A stretch of 64,000 bases of DNA. Source: Bathynomus jamesi. Lineage: Eukaryota > Arthropoda > Malacostraca > Isopoda > Cirolanidae. Where the stretch lies: positions 124,001 to 188,000 of the forward strand of contig JAJOZX010001575.1 of assembly GCA_023014485.1 (NCBI GenBank). The letters are read 5' to 3'. Shown here one piece after another: positions 23,010 to 32,850 of the stretch (positions within the stretch are counted from its first letter, which is position 1; the number at the start of each line of letters is the position of its first letter). Below the pieces are notes generated by a model, which ran no database searches, was not told where the DNA came from, and was given only the letters and a program-made list of their open reading frames with translations. A program made the translations under genes and the position numbers.

Positions 23010-23251
23010 CCTATAGGCTTATTTTGAAAACACTTTTTAACAGAGTAAATGAATACTAAATATAATAATACACACCTTATAGTTTCACATTCGCATCGTA
23101 TAAAATCAATAACTCCTAAAATATGTAAAAGTGAAATAAAATATTTTAGCAAATCCCCTCTCTTACGAAGAGATAAACACCCCCCCCCCTCGATAACGTC
23201 GGAATACCAACTAACTCCGTAACTCGCGTGAGCCGTAACTCATATTTAACT

Positions 23252-23272
23252 CACTCACTCACTCACTCTAAA
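23252..23272. repeat. ACTC microsatellite
   Basis: Short run of ACTC units. Confidence 0.7.
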
Positions 23273-23657
23273 AATTTCTGAAATCTAACGACAGATGAGT
23301 CATTTTTTGTCCCGAAAACTTTTTTCTAAAGACCGGGACAGCTCTCTGAAAACCGGGACGTATGGTCAGCTGGGTCAATATGTATTAAGTGACATGGGCT
23401 GGACCTATAAATCAAAATAACTTTTTATGAGGTAGTTTTAGTGCTTCATTCAAATTTGTCACTCATTTTTTGTGCAAATGCATATTAAGGGTGAACATTA
23501 TGATACTAATAATATATATATAAATACACTCATTTTTGGTCCGACAAGTATAATCTTGGGCTATTTTTTAGCTACTCTGCGACTTAATTAGTTTTTTTCT
23601 GTTCTGGCTATTTTTTTTTCTAATTGGATTCAGTTTCGTGGTGTTTGTGATAGAATT

Positions 23658-23828
23658 ATGACGTGCCGTTCGTGTGGTTTCGACTTTGAGAAATTGATTC
23701 GTAATGTGCCCTAGATGAAGACAAAGCATTGGATGTTTTTATCAATTACGGCGTTATTCTTTCATCCTTAACTTGCCCGAAATGTGACAGTGAGCGCCTA
23801 ATACGCAAAGATCAGAAGATATTTAGGT
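23658..23828 (+). pseudogene. Merlin-like transposase, N-terminal zinc-ribbon exon
   Basis: Begins MTCRSCGFDFEKLIRNV from an ATG at 23658, then in a shifted frame DKALDVFINYGVILSSL and TCPKCDSERLIRKDQKIFR. Two CxxC pairs form a zinc ribbon, as in Merlin transposases (IS1016/ISXO2 type). The frame ends at a plausible donor, AG then GTGAAAT. The next part of a related protein is found on the other strand at 33736-34092. One indel near 23713 breaks the frame. Only the first exon is present. Confidence 0.5.
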
Positions 23829-23852
23829 GAAATAACCAATATTAACCTGTTA

Positions 23853-23946
23853 GGTTAGTTGAATGCCCGGTTAGGTTAATTGAATGCCCAGTTAGGTCAA
23901 TTGAATGCCTGGTTAGGTTAATGGAATGCCCGGTTAGGTCAACTGT
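23853..23946. repeat. Tandem repeat, 22-bp unit
   Basis: About four units of GGTTAGGTTAATTGAATGCC with small changes. On the minus strand it reads as repeated HSINLTG peptides, an accidental ORF. Single units occur at 18160 and 20555. Confidence 0.85.
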
Positions 23947-24126
23947 ACGCCCATGATGATTGGTTAGGTTAAGTCGTGATATTTTCGTTAGTTTAAACGA
24001 AAATGACGAGAGCAAACTTTTCCGGTTAATTTTGAGGTGTTTTGAACGTTTCCGTGGTAATGCGTCGTTTACGAGATCTCGTAACATGAACATGTTAAGT
24101 TATGTTTTATTGTATAAAATGTAGTC

Positions 24127-24312
24127 AAAAATACATTTTTCAAGTGTACTTTGGTGTGTTTTGTTCGAATGTGACCTTCATTTCTTGTGCAAATGAACAG
24201 AAATATAGTTGTCATTGCATGGCCCAAACACGTATTTCTGTTCATTTGCACAAGAAATGAAGGTTATATTTGAACAGAGCACACCAAAGTACACTAGAAA
24301 AATGTATATTTT
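24127..24312. repeat. Imperfect palindrome related to the Merlin-associated repeats
   Basis: Arms of about 75 bp, TTTGGTGTGTTTTGTTCGAA and inverted partner, with TTCTTGTGCAAATGAACAG near the centre. The same design, in diverged form, makes the palindrome at 33463-33660. Confidence 0.8.
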
Positions 24313-24359
24313 AATTCAACTTCAGGCCATGTCATTTTCTGCATAATGACCGTCATGGG

Positions 24360-24616
24360 CATGGGCGCCCGCAGGTAGGGGCAAGGGGGGGCGCTTGCCC
24401 CCCCTGGAAATGCCAAGAAAATATATTAAATATTTTCTAAGAAAATATTTATATCCTAAACTTGCTGAAAAGTATCCAACTGCCTCCTAAAGGCACTAAA
24501 CTTAGAATTAACCTGCTGGTTCCTAAGGGGTCAAAAGTTTTTTGCTTGCTCCGGTCCCTACCTATTAATACATTAAATTTTGCCCCCCCTTGGAAAAAAT
24601 CCTGCGGGCGCCCATG
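24360..24616. mobile_element. Short hAT-type MITE
   Basis: Perfect 16-bp inverted ends CATGGGCGCCCGCAGG, flanked by a perfect 8-bp duplication GTCATGGG (24352-24359, 24617-24624). Poly-C and poly-G blocks lie just inside. It interrupts CR1-like sequence. Confidence 0.85.
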
Positions 24617-24624
24617 GTCATGGG

Positions 24625-24945
24625 TAATTTATATAATTCTTATGTTAGGCCTCACTTAGAATACTGCATTCAAGCTTGGTCCCCTCACCTAGACATGATA
24701 TTGATATGCTTGAAGATGTGCAACGTAGGGCAACCAAGCTTATCCCTAACCTAAGAAGATTGGTTTATAGAAAGATTAAAGGAACTAGGTATGTTTAGTT
24801 TTGAGAGACATTGTATGAGGGAGATATGATACAGATGTTCAAAATGTTTTCAGGTTTGGACAATTAAGATGTAAGTAACTTTTTCTCATTAGAGGCTGAT
24901 GGAATAACTCGAGGGCATAATAAGAAAATCAGTGAGAGATGTACA
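24625..24945 (+). pseudogene. CR1-like LINE fragment
   Basis: NLYNSYVRPHLEYCIQAWSP opens the fragment and, after a shift, LKELGMFSFERH and ITRGHNKKI follow. Same family and region as 4260-4413 plus 5903-6100. Confidence 0.8.
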
Positions 24946-25094
24946 AGCCCCGCCTTCGTAGGCGGAGACTTCTCCAAAAGTGACAAACATTTTCAGACGT
25001 TATTCCGTTACTATATATACACAATGGCATAGTACGAGTATATTCTTTGATATGTAGTTCTGTGGACAGAGCGTACACACATCATACATTTATA

Positions 25095-26024
25095 CAGGGC
25101 GTTTCACAACCAGTCTGCCATACTTTCGGGGGTGATATCGAATAAAAGTTACTACAACAGTGGTGCTATTTCCAACCGTTGCGGAGCTACGGACGTTTTA
25201 AGGTACACGAAAAAACATAAACGAGCGTATTAATCTGATGTATTTATTGCTACGTTTTATGAGATACACCTTATAAATGTTCAAAATGTCCGCCTCGTTT
25301 TTCACTGCACAGCCTTGCTCGTTCCAAACAAGTGTCCACTGACCATTGAGTCATTTCGGGGCGTCCATAATCCGACGCAAGAGTTCCTCTCTTGTTTGGA
25401 CTTTGGTCTTGTAGACCATCTCTTTCATAAAGCCCCACAAAAAGAAATCTAACGGGGTTAGGTCCGGAGATCTCGGGGCCACGATATTGGACCAGCACGA
25501 CCAATCCAACGATTCCCGTACCGCCAATTCAAGTAATCCGTAACATGACAACCAAAATGTGGTGGCGCCCCATCGTGCTGAAAGAACATCCTGCGCCTTG
25601 TCGCCAAGGGCACGTCCTCCAACAAAAGCGGCAATTCATTCGTCAGGAAGTTCAGATAAATATCAGCAGTTAATCGTTGTTCAAAACGAACGGTCCAATC
25701 AGCTGATCTTCAATTACACCGCACCAAACATTCACCGAAAATCAATGTTGGAAGTTTCCTTCAACGATACCGTGGGGATTATCGGCGGACCACAAGTGGG
25801 AATTTCGTCTATTGTTAATTCCATCCCGAATGAATTGTGCTTCATCACTAAACAGTATGCGATTAAGAATTTGGCGATGCATAACCATCCACTGGCAAAA
25901 TTGAACACGTTTATCTTAATCATTCGTTGAAGAGTTTGCACACGTTGCAAATGATAGGGATGCAAACCCTCATCATATATGCCCCCCCCCCCAAAAGTAT
26001 GGCAGACCAGTGGTGAAACACCTG
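25095..26024 (-). mobile_element. Tc1/mariner-related element, internally reduced
   Basis: Ends CAGGGCGTTTCACAACCAGT and, read from the right, CAGGTGTTTCACCACTGGTC form imperfect inverted repeats of about 37 bp, flanked by TA (25093-25094, 26025-26026). At 930 bp it is shorter than a full element and lacks the N-terminal DNA-binding part. Confidence 0.85.
25271..25965 (-). pseudogene. Tc1/mariner transposase, catalytic domain only
   Basis: IS630-type DDE/D catalytic region on the minus strand: first Asp in ILFSDEAQF (about 25830), second in FFQHDGAPPHF (about 25580), third in RSPDLTPLDFFLWG (about 25450). Counting codons, 41 residues separate the second Asp from the last Asp of PLDFF, the spacing of the DD41D group. 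The frame changes several times; the change at 25475-25478 needs just one more C in a run of four. The start and helix-turn-helix domains are missing. Confidence 0.75.
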
Positions 26025-26229
26025 TATATAGTACTGGTTTTCCAAGTACAAAAACATTTTCCTTCTAATTTGTCTACCTTTCGAAAAATGTGAAACATGG
26101 TTCCTGATTGAACAATTCACCATCTGAAACTCAGTTTTCTGTGATCGTTGATTGGAAGGTTTATTACCTGTAAACCATTTTTCTATGAGAGTGACAAATA
26201 TTTTCGGAGATGATTCTCCTATTTCGTAA

Positions 26230-26276
26230 GGATATATAACCTGGGATTTGCTTCCGCCGGAATTGTTCATTCTAAC
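26230..26276 (-). mobile_element. SINE, tail side, split by the gypsy element
   Basis: TTCCGCCGGAATTGTTCATT matches the copy at 4680-4700. The SINE resumes after the gypsy element at 31991; CTAAC is present on both sides as the gypsy target duplication. Confidence 0.75.
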
Positions 26277-26420
26277 TAAATGAGAACCAACTCTTTGTGA
26301 TCATTTATTTATTTATATAAAGTCAAACAATGACAACGGTCTTCTGAAAAAGGAATAAGCATAATAAGTAATCACTTGAATAAAACATAAACATAAACAT
26401 AAACATAATCATTGTCCCTA
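26277..26420 (-). repeat. 3' LTR of the gypsy element
   Basis: 144 bp, identical to 31847-31990 but for C/T at 26417. On the minus strand it starts TAGGGACAATG and ends CTCATTTA, so the usual TG...CA termini are absent. It holds three tandem TTTATG units. Confidence 0.95.
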
Positions 26421-26429
26421 TCTCCTCCC
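26421..26429 (-). other. Polypurine tract
   Basis: GGGAGGAGA on the minus strand, directly against the 3' LTR, where plus-strand DNA synthesis is primed. A near copy of the region (CCCAAGTCTTTGA) recurs at about 26836. Confidence 0.8.
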
Positions 26430-27041
26430 AAGTCTTTGATACTAGATGTGATATGAGGTAATTGCAGTACAGTAGTGCAAAGACTTATATTGTTTTATAA
26501 AGTGAATACAGTATAGTACTTTAATAGGAAAACATAGATACTAGTTTATTTAAGAGTAATATGAGGACATAAGGCTTTGCTATTACATCATGATGAATAC
26601 GATACTGTAGAAACTAAAATATAAATACTTATGGAATTATACAGTACATTATATCCAATCAAACATATTACAATACAATTAGAGAGTTCAGCGAGAGATT
26701 GAATCATATAAAAATAAGGGTTGTACAACGGTATTCCTGACAAAAGTAATAGTACAGTAGTGAGGTTACAGCTGTATTGGGAACACAATATAAAGTTCTT
26801 AGTAAGTAAAGTGTAAAGTGTACTGTACTCATCTCCCCAAGTCTTTGAGCCAGCAATTTATAAAGAAGATTATTAAGGATAATATGGCAAGAAAAAAAAA
26901 TAAAAAATTGTATGTTTACGGATAAAGACAACCTTATTTTGTCAGTGCCCTTAATTTAAAGCATACTGATTGGTACTCTTCTTGATTCATATGGGTAGTC
27001 TTCATGCCAGGTAGGGGGGCGTCTGGTACGGTTCGAATGCC

Positions 27042-30000
27042 TTAGTGGAGTTGCAGTTTGGGGTGCCGTACCCATTGGCCTAGGGGGTGCGGGTGGTAGT
27101 ATGTCGATGGGCGGCGTTGACAGTCTTCTTGGGGGGGGGGTGTGTTCTCTTCAGGGATCGGGCGCCTTCGTTCAACGTGCGGGCTGGACCGTGTCGGACT
27201 ACGGGGTGAAGCGGGTGTCTTTGTCTGGTGCTGACCTGGCAGGTGTAGGTGGTGCAGCAGGTGGGTGTTGGTGGGCACCGCTAGGAAGTTCTTCAAATGT
27301 TGGTCAGGTCATCTTTGGAGCAGGTGTGCTGAAGGGTTCAATTTTTTAAGGAATTTCCTGTTCCTACAGTACCCTCCCAGATCATCGACCCTAACCACGT
27401 ACTGGTCAAACTGCCTGACTCGATGACCACACCTGTCTTGTCCCATTACGGGAGTGTGGACCGACCTGGTTATGGATGCGATAAGGTCCGACTGTAGTGG
27501 TGGGAGTCTCTTGGTGTGCTCTGACCAGCGTTCCGCACCCTCATGTGGCGGTTCCTCAGAGCATCTTCTCGGGTGGCCAAGTTTTCACGCCACGTGTCGT
27601 GTGGTTTATATCGGCGGGAAGGATTGGAATGAAGTCCCGGATAGGGCGGCCGAAACACACATTGTGGGGAGTGTTTTGTATCTCTATCGGCGTGTTTCTG
27701 TATTGAAGCATGGCCCGTTGAAAGTTTTCGGTGTTGAGGTCGCCGTTTGGTCCAGTGTTGTCGGTTATTAGGCGTTTCGTTGTCTTGGACACCAACTTCT
27801 GCCCGACAGTTGCTGTGAGGGAAAGCCACTGAGAGAGTCGGTGTGTACGCCCCAGTTTTTGGGAACGCCGTGTGGCTGCTGCGGTAAAATTCAGGGCCCC
27901 CATCGGAAGCCAGTTCGTCGGGGATGCCGAAGGTGAACGAACGTCCGTCGGAGGCAGGCGATGAGTCCAGCAGCACCATCTGATGACCTCTCTACTATTG
28001 GCCAGTTGGAGTATCTGTCCACCCACGACCAGGTAGTTACTCCTTTGTAGTGGAAGTAGTCCCGCAGACGCACTGGAAAGGGGTATTCTGGTGATGTTGG
28101 TGGAGTGGGTGGAGCGCTGGGCTGGGTGGTGCCATGCGGTTGCAGTGGTTGCAGCTAGCCCGTAGTGCTGTGAGGCTGGTTGTGATGCCAGGCCAGAAAA
28201 TGGAGTTTCTGCTCTGGAGATCATGGATGAAGTACCTTGATGAGCTGAGTGGAGTGAAGCCAGTACTTCTTGCCTGAGGGCCGGCGGGGATAACCGTGCG
28301 GTTCCTGTACATTACCACGCCGGTCAACAGTGCGGAGGTCGTCGCGAAACTGGTGATATTCCGCAGCTGTGCAGGGAGTGCATGGCGGATTCAGGCATAC
28401 CGGACTCTATGACATTGGCTAAACATTCATGACTTCATCGCTGGTCGTGGCGGTGCGTACTCGATCCCATGTCACTGACGCCAGGTCAGCGAGTGAGTGT
28501 TGATGCGGCTGCAGAAATGACGCAGGCTTCCATGCCATTACCATCTGTCAGTGTGTCGTATGCCGGCTAGGAAGGTGGGGGGGGGGAAAGAACGCCGTTC
28601 CCTCGCATGGTTGATGGATGGCTGCTACATCATCGGGGAGTGTCAGTGGTATGGGGTCGCCAGTGGGGTATCGTGACACCCCGTCAGCAGCTTTGTGTTT
28701 CGCGCCTGGTACGTGGATCATCCGGAAGCGGTACCTGAGGGTTTTTTCCTTCAAGTTTCTGAGGCGTGTATTAGATATGTCCTCTAGGGATCTGTCACCA
28801 AACACTTTGAGGAGAGGTTTGTGGTCCACTGCAATTATTAGGTCTTCGCATCCCAGCACGAAGTACCTCGCCTTGTCAAGGGCATCGGCGACAGCAAGTG
28901 CTTCTCCTTCTACTGGTGCATAGCGGGACTCAGCTGAGGTAGTGAATCTACTGCCGACCAATGTGACACGCCATCCAGTATGGCAGCAGAAGGGTTCGAC
29001 TCGTGTACAGGTGCAGTGTTTCTGAAGTACCAGTAGCCGATGCCTGTTTTCGACCAGTCTGTGGCGAGGCATGTGGGCTTGGTTTTGTCAAAAATTTTAA
29101 CACCCTCCTCTATTTCTGTGATGATGACATCCTTTGATTCTTCGAAGATGGTTTCCAATTCGTCATCCCACTTGAAAGGTGTTCCTGGCTTCAGAAGTAG
29201 GCGGAACGGCTGCATCCTCTTGGCCATGCTGAAGGCATACGACACCTGGTTGATGAGCCCGAACCATGATCGAACGTCGGTGATGTTCTTTGGAGATGGA
29301 AACTCTAGGATTGCTTTGAGGTATTTTTTACAGGGTCGGACACTGTCAGATGTGATCTCGAAGCCTGCAAATTCAACCTTGTCCTGACAGAACACAAACT
29401 TGTCGGGGTTCAGTGTGATTCCGTGTCTGCCGCAGGTGTCAAGCCACTGGGTGGCCTGGAAGAAGCTCTCCTCCACTGTGTCTGACCAGAGCAAGACGTC
29501 GTCAATGCACTTTGTATTGTTAGGGATGCTCGATACAATTTCGTCGTACCTTCTTGTGTAACCGTCACCAGATGCAATGTAACCCTGGGGAGCGGTTTTG
29601 TAACGGTAGCGACCCCAGGGCGTTATGAAGGTGGTCAAGTGGCGGTCTTCTTCACAGATTGGTACGCTGTGATATCCATTCCATGCATCAAACACTGTTT
29701 TCTTTTTGCCTTGCGGTACTGATCTGGCCTGGTGGAATGGCGATTGAGTGTGGTGTGTTTCGCGGGTGGCGTGAGCGTTGAGGGGTTGAAAGTCAACGGT
29801 ACGCCTTGGTTTTCCGTTCTTTTTGGCGCACACCACCATTCTGTGACACCAGGTTACGGGCTCACCAACGGGTACTGGTTCAAGGACACCCAGTCTGACA
29901 TCTTGGTCGAGGCCAGCCTTCACGTCCTCCTGCCAGTGGATTGGTACTGGGACGGGGGTGTGATGTGCGACTGGTTTGGCATTGGGGTCCACCATCAATT

Positions 30001-30256
30001 TCATTGGGGGGCCGTCCATCATGGGCAGCGCTTGGTGGTCACAAGTGTTGAAGGTGCTTGATTTGTAATAGTCCAGCAGGTATTCCTTGAGCTTTTGCTG
30101 GTTCGCCGCAACAGCGGGTAGCGGTAGCTCGATTGGAGGTGATGGAGGATGTTGGCGTCTTGGACAGTCGCAGTTAGTTACAAGTCCGCTGTCACTGTGT
30201 GGCGTGCTGGCACTGTTGTTACAGTATTGTGCTGGATCCAGTTGGACTTCCCCCAC
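27042..30256 (-). pseudogene. Gypsy pol: reverse transcriptase, RNase H, integrase; frames broken
   Basis: Starts in the -1 frame relative to gag-pro and overlaps it by 79 bases. Reverse transcriptase (30256-29000): TVFDAWNGYHSVP and the catalytic CIDDVLLWSD. RNase H (about 29100-28560): ATDWSKTGIGYW, then after a shift AESRYAPVEGEALAV and VDHKPLLK. Integrase (about 28330-27550): zinc-binding LRASCNHC, first Asp in DYFHYKGV, second in SDGGPEF, and the Glu in NCRAEVGV, in three different frames. A proline-rich C-terminal tail runs to about 27042. At least five shifts occur; those at 29030, 28022 and 27886 are single bases in short homopolymers. Family resemblance is to Ty3/gypsy elements annotated as 'K02A2.6-like' in animals. 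Confidence 0.85.
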
Positions 30257-31716
30257 TGTAGGAAATCTTCCCGAGATAATGCCGAGTGAAACGCATGCCT
30301 CTCTGCTGATGAAGAACTTGTCAGAAGAATCGTCACATATGTTACCTGTCTCGTTTCTACTTGTTGGCCCTGTTCATCCTTGCCAGTGAGGCGAAGTATG
30401 GCTGCGCCAAGGATTTTGATGCCCTTGTTGTTGGCGGCGTGCATCTTCATGGTCACAGGGATGAGGTCAGACTGGAGAAGCCCGAGGCGGTGGATAACCT
30501 TGATACCGGTGAGGCAGCTCTGACAGCCTGTGTCTGCCATGGCAGGCAGTACCACGGTTTTTGGGTGGGCATTGAGGGTTGCCCCAAGCGCCTCGTAGTC
30601 TTCGGGGAGAGTCCTGACTGTCAGGTTGATGTGTGGCTGTGGTTGTGAGTTCTCCTTGATCCATATGTCCGATAGTTCATTGTAAATGTGATGGTCGAGG
30701 GCGATTGCTCTTTTCTTATGTGGCTCGGAAGTGTTGCTTGAGGCGCAGAGAAGATCAAATACCGCACCTTCGCACTCATCAGCTTTATTAGGAGTGGCTG
30801 AAAGGCTCTTGTCCTTGTCTTTGCTCCTGCATACGGATTCCCAATGGCTGTCGCGCTTGCAAATTTTGCATTTGTGGTTGTACGCAGGGCAATCCTTCTT
30901 GCGTATGTGGACTGGGGCTCTTCTGCCGTGTCCTTTTTTACCACAATATGAACAGGGGGCATTTTTGTCTTGTGGGGGTATTTGCTTACTTCTCCTGTAT
31001 GTGCTGCCTGAGGCCTCCACGGCATGGGAGTCCAGCAGTCGTGATGCTGAGCGCTTGCCTGCTTCCTTCGCCTCGACAAACTGAAAGACGTCTTCCAGGG
31101 TCATCTCCTGGTTACTGTTGCCGAGGAGTTCCAGTTGTATTTCCGGGTCAGCAATTCCGCGGGTAAGGACGTCGCGAAGGATGGGGTCAGTGTAATTTAC
31201 GTTGTTGTTGCAGCTTGGGCATTCAACAAGAAATTTGCAGACTCCGGCCTGACCACGAAGACGGGCTCCAAAACTGCGCACAGTTTCGTCGCGGTCTTGT
31301 CGCATATTGTGTAGGGTAACCCTGGCTACCATGGTGTTCTCCTCACGGACAGCTAGTTTCTTGATTGCAGCAAGGACTTCATCTTCGGTTTTGTTTGTTA
31401 GGCTTCCACCTGCGGATCTTGTCAAATCTTTGCGGAGTGAATCGTCGCAGCATTCAAGTAGTTGTACCACTTTGTCCCTACCAGTGATTTTTGTAGCTTC
31501 CGCATAATCTGTCCAACGCGACGTAAAATATGCCCAGTCTTCACTGGTACCTGCAGCCGAAATGGTTGGCCGTCTTACTTTCTCAACCTTTGCAGAGACT
31601 GTCGGGCTTGGGACATGGGTCGTGCAGTGGGCTGTTATAAGTGCGGCTACAATGGCTGGGTCCAGGTCTGCTGTGACATAGGTACAACCTGTGATAGGAC
31701 ATTCTACGGCAGGCAT
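30178..31716 (-). CDS. gag-pro: Gypsy Gag-protease polyprotein, 512 aa, intact
   Basis: Structural and protease precursor. The ATG at 31716 is followed by a capsid-like helical part (about residues 50-235, WAYFTSRWTDYAEATK, then TLEDVFQFVEAK). Two zinc knuckle-like motifs follow: CSYCGKKGH (255-263, with a displaced last Cys) and CKICKRDSHWESVC (283-296, perfect CCHC). The aspartic protease active site is MADTGCQSCL near residue 395, with ILGAAILRL downstream. The frame is unbroken to TAA at 30178 and overlaps pol in the -1 frame, so pol would be made by -1 frameshifting. I see GGGGG at about 30251-30255 near the overlap start but no textbook slippery heptamer. Confidence 0.9.
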   Translation of the reverse strand: MPAVECPITGCTYVTADLDPAIVAALITAHCTTHVPSPTVSAKVEKVRRPTISAAGTSEDWAYFTSRWTDYAEATKITGRDKVVQLLECCDDSLRKDLTRSAGGSLTNKTEDEVLAAIKKLAVREENTMVARVTLHNMRQDRDETVRSFGARLRGQAGVCKFLVECPSCNNNVNYTDPILRDVLTRGIADPEIQLELLGNSNQEMTLEDVFQFVEAKEAGKRSASRLLDSHAVEASGSTYRRSKQIPPQDKNAPCSYCGKKGHGRRAPVHIRKKDCPAYNHKCKICKRDSHWESVCRSKDKDKSLSATPNKADECEGAVFDLLCASSNTSEPHKKRAIALDHHIYNELSDIWIKENSQPQPHINLTVRTLPEDYEALGATLNAHPKTVVLPAMADTGCQSCLTGIKVIHRLGLLQSDLIPVTMKMHAANNKGIKILGAAILRLTGKDEQGQQVETRQVTYVTILLTSSSSAERHAFHSALSREDFLQWGKSNWIQHNTVTTVPARHTVTADL

Positions 31717-31833
31717 TGTGGATAGCGTTTGTTGAAGTTGCTTAATTAGGTTGGGGTGGTTGACAGTTGCTTGAATTTACCACGTATGTAGACTTATTTT
31801 ATTATTTATTTAATTAATCAGTCATTTGTACCT

Positions 31834-31846
31834 AAGACCGTTGTCA
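31834..31846 (-). other. Primer binding site, complementary to the element's own LTR
   Basis: On the minus strand TGACAACGGTCTT starts directly after the 5' LTR. It is the perfect 13-base complement of AAGACCGTTGTCA inside the LTR (31913 to 31901). It is not an obvious match to a common primer tRNA 3' end. Confidence 0.7.
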
Positions 31847-31990
31847 TAAATGAGAACCAACTCTTTGTGATCATTTATTTATTTATATAAAGTCAAACAA
31901 TGACAACGGTCTTCTGAAAAAGGAATAAGCATAATAAGTAATCACTTGAATAAAACATAAACATAAACATAAACATAATCATTGTCTCTA
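31847..31990 (-). repeat. 5' LTR of the gypsy element
   Basis: Copy of 26277-26420. On the minus strand the string TTTTTCAG then AAGACCGTTG (about 31920-31903) looks like an arthropod initiator, which would start the RNA two bases before the segment that pairs with the primer site. Confidence 0.95.
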
Positions 31991-31995
31991 CTAAC

Positions 31996-32288
31996 GAACG
32001 TCAAGCTTGTCACTCCACCTTGGACCGACAGTTTAACCTGGAATCCGAACCACGCCCCACCACGGGCGGTCAGAAATTACAAAATCCTCGCCAGGACTCG
32101 ATCTCACGACCTTCCGATCAGCAGCTCAGCATCTTAACCATTAGGCTACCCAGGGTACCCACTTATCTACCAACTAGTTTCTAGAATCTAGATGGATGAA
32201 CAGCTGGGTTTTGCTGCGCGTCGCCTACCGTCACCGGGTCTCGATCCCGGGGCCGATGGATTCGTAGTCAGCGATGCTAACCATTACA

Positions 32289-32292
<4 letters not shown>
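31996..32292 (-). mobile_element. Dimeric tRNA-derived SINE
   Basis: Read on the minus strand there are two tRNA-like heads. The first (32292 to about 32222) has GTGGTGTAATGGTTAGCATC (A box) and GGGATCGAGACCC (B box). The second (about 32153 to 32085) has GTAGCCTAATGGTTAAGATG and GTGAGATCGAGTCC. Between them lies CAGCTGTTCATCC; afterwards the body AGGTGGAGTGACAAGC leads into the part displaced to 26230-26276. Two pol III heads in tandem mark a dimeric SINE. Confidence 0.8.

Positions 32293-32338
<46 letters not shown>
32293..32338. repeat. CT microsatellite
   Basis: Uninterrupted CT run directly at the SINE head, followed by a TA run at 32344-32371 and, after a fold-back, TA again at 32472-32493. 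Confidence 0.95.
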
Positions 32339-32369
<31 letters not shown>

Positions 32370-32374
<5 letters not shown>

Positions 32375-32458
32375 AGCAAACAACCACAGGGAAAACGAAA
32401 AAGAAACACGAAATCCGAGCGCTTTCATGTTTTTTTCCTTTTCCCTGTGGTTGTTTGC

Positions 32459-32466
<8 letters not shown>
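32370..32466. repeat. Small fold-back element in a TA run
   Basis: Inverted arms begin AATAAGCAAACAACCACAGG on both strands (perfect for 25 bp, then imperfect to about 44 bp), with CGAAATCCGAGCGCTTTCAT at the centre. Confidence 0.85.
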
Positions 32467-32489
<23 letters not shown>

Positions 32490-32850
32490 TATAGTGGTAT
32501 AAAACATCACCCTTTCTTCAGGAAGTTTTAGAGAATGGGTGAAGGCAACCGTGAGTAATTATTATCACAGACATTTGTCAGATATATTTAAAAATTTCAA
32601 GTGCGTAGTACTTCTCCTTTCTCCAAAAATATACGTTGCTCTTTCTTGGCGCGAGTCGAAGGTGGTGAGGCCATATTTACAGTGCAATTACAACTGAACA
32701 TCTGAGTGTCAAGGTCTCAATCCCACAAAGCAGCGATCTGTACGCTTAGGTGGCTGCATCGCTGCCAACGGTAAGCAGTGTTGACAATTCTGGAAAAAAA
32801 GACAGACAAATTGCAGATATTGTTTGACTTACCTTCGTATAATTATTTTA

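Larger units (their letters stand above)
26277..31990 (-). mobile_element. Ty3/gypsy LTR retrotransposon
   Basis: Complete element of 5714 bp on the minus strand: 5' LTR 31847-31990, primer site, gag-pro, pol (reverse transcriptase, RNase H, integrase), purine tract, 3' LTR 26277-26420. A perfect 5-bp duplication CTAAC flanks it (26272-26276, 31991-31995). The LTRs differ at one base in 144 (26417 against 31987), so the insertion is recent. No envelope-like frame is present. Confidence 0.95.

Noticed and set aside
22072..23385. Outer transposon with CCGGGAC-type ends around the 22179-23009 MITE
   Set aside because: The left end matches only loosely and no target duplication was found; kept only as a remark.
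23842..24093. ORF with repeated HSINLTG peptides
   Set aside because: It is the translation of a 22-bp tandem repeat of non-coding type; no start context or relatives.
25559..25930. Plus-strand ORF of 123 codons in the mariner element
   Set aside because: Antisense of the transposase catalytic region, which has clear motifs.
27101..27349. Glycine-rich plus-strand ORF
   Set aside because: Antisense of the proline-rich tail of gypsy pol.
32085..32292. Two functional tRNA genes on the minus strand
   Set aside because: A and B boxes are present but acceptor and anticodon stems do not form well; the sequences sit in a dispersed repeat with a second copy at 4640-4940.
32192..32494. ORF with Leu-Ser and Tyr-Ile runs
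   Set aside because: Translation of the SINE plus CT and TA microsatellites.
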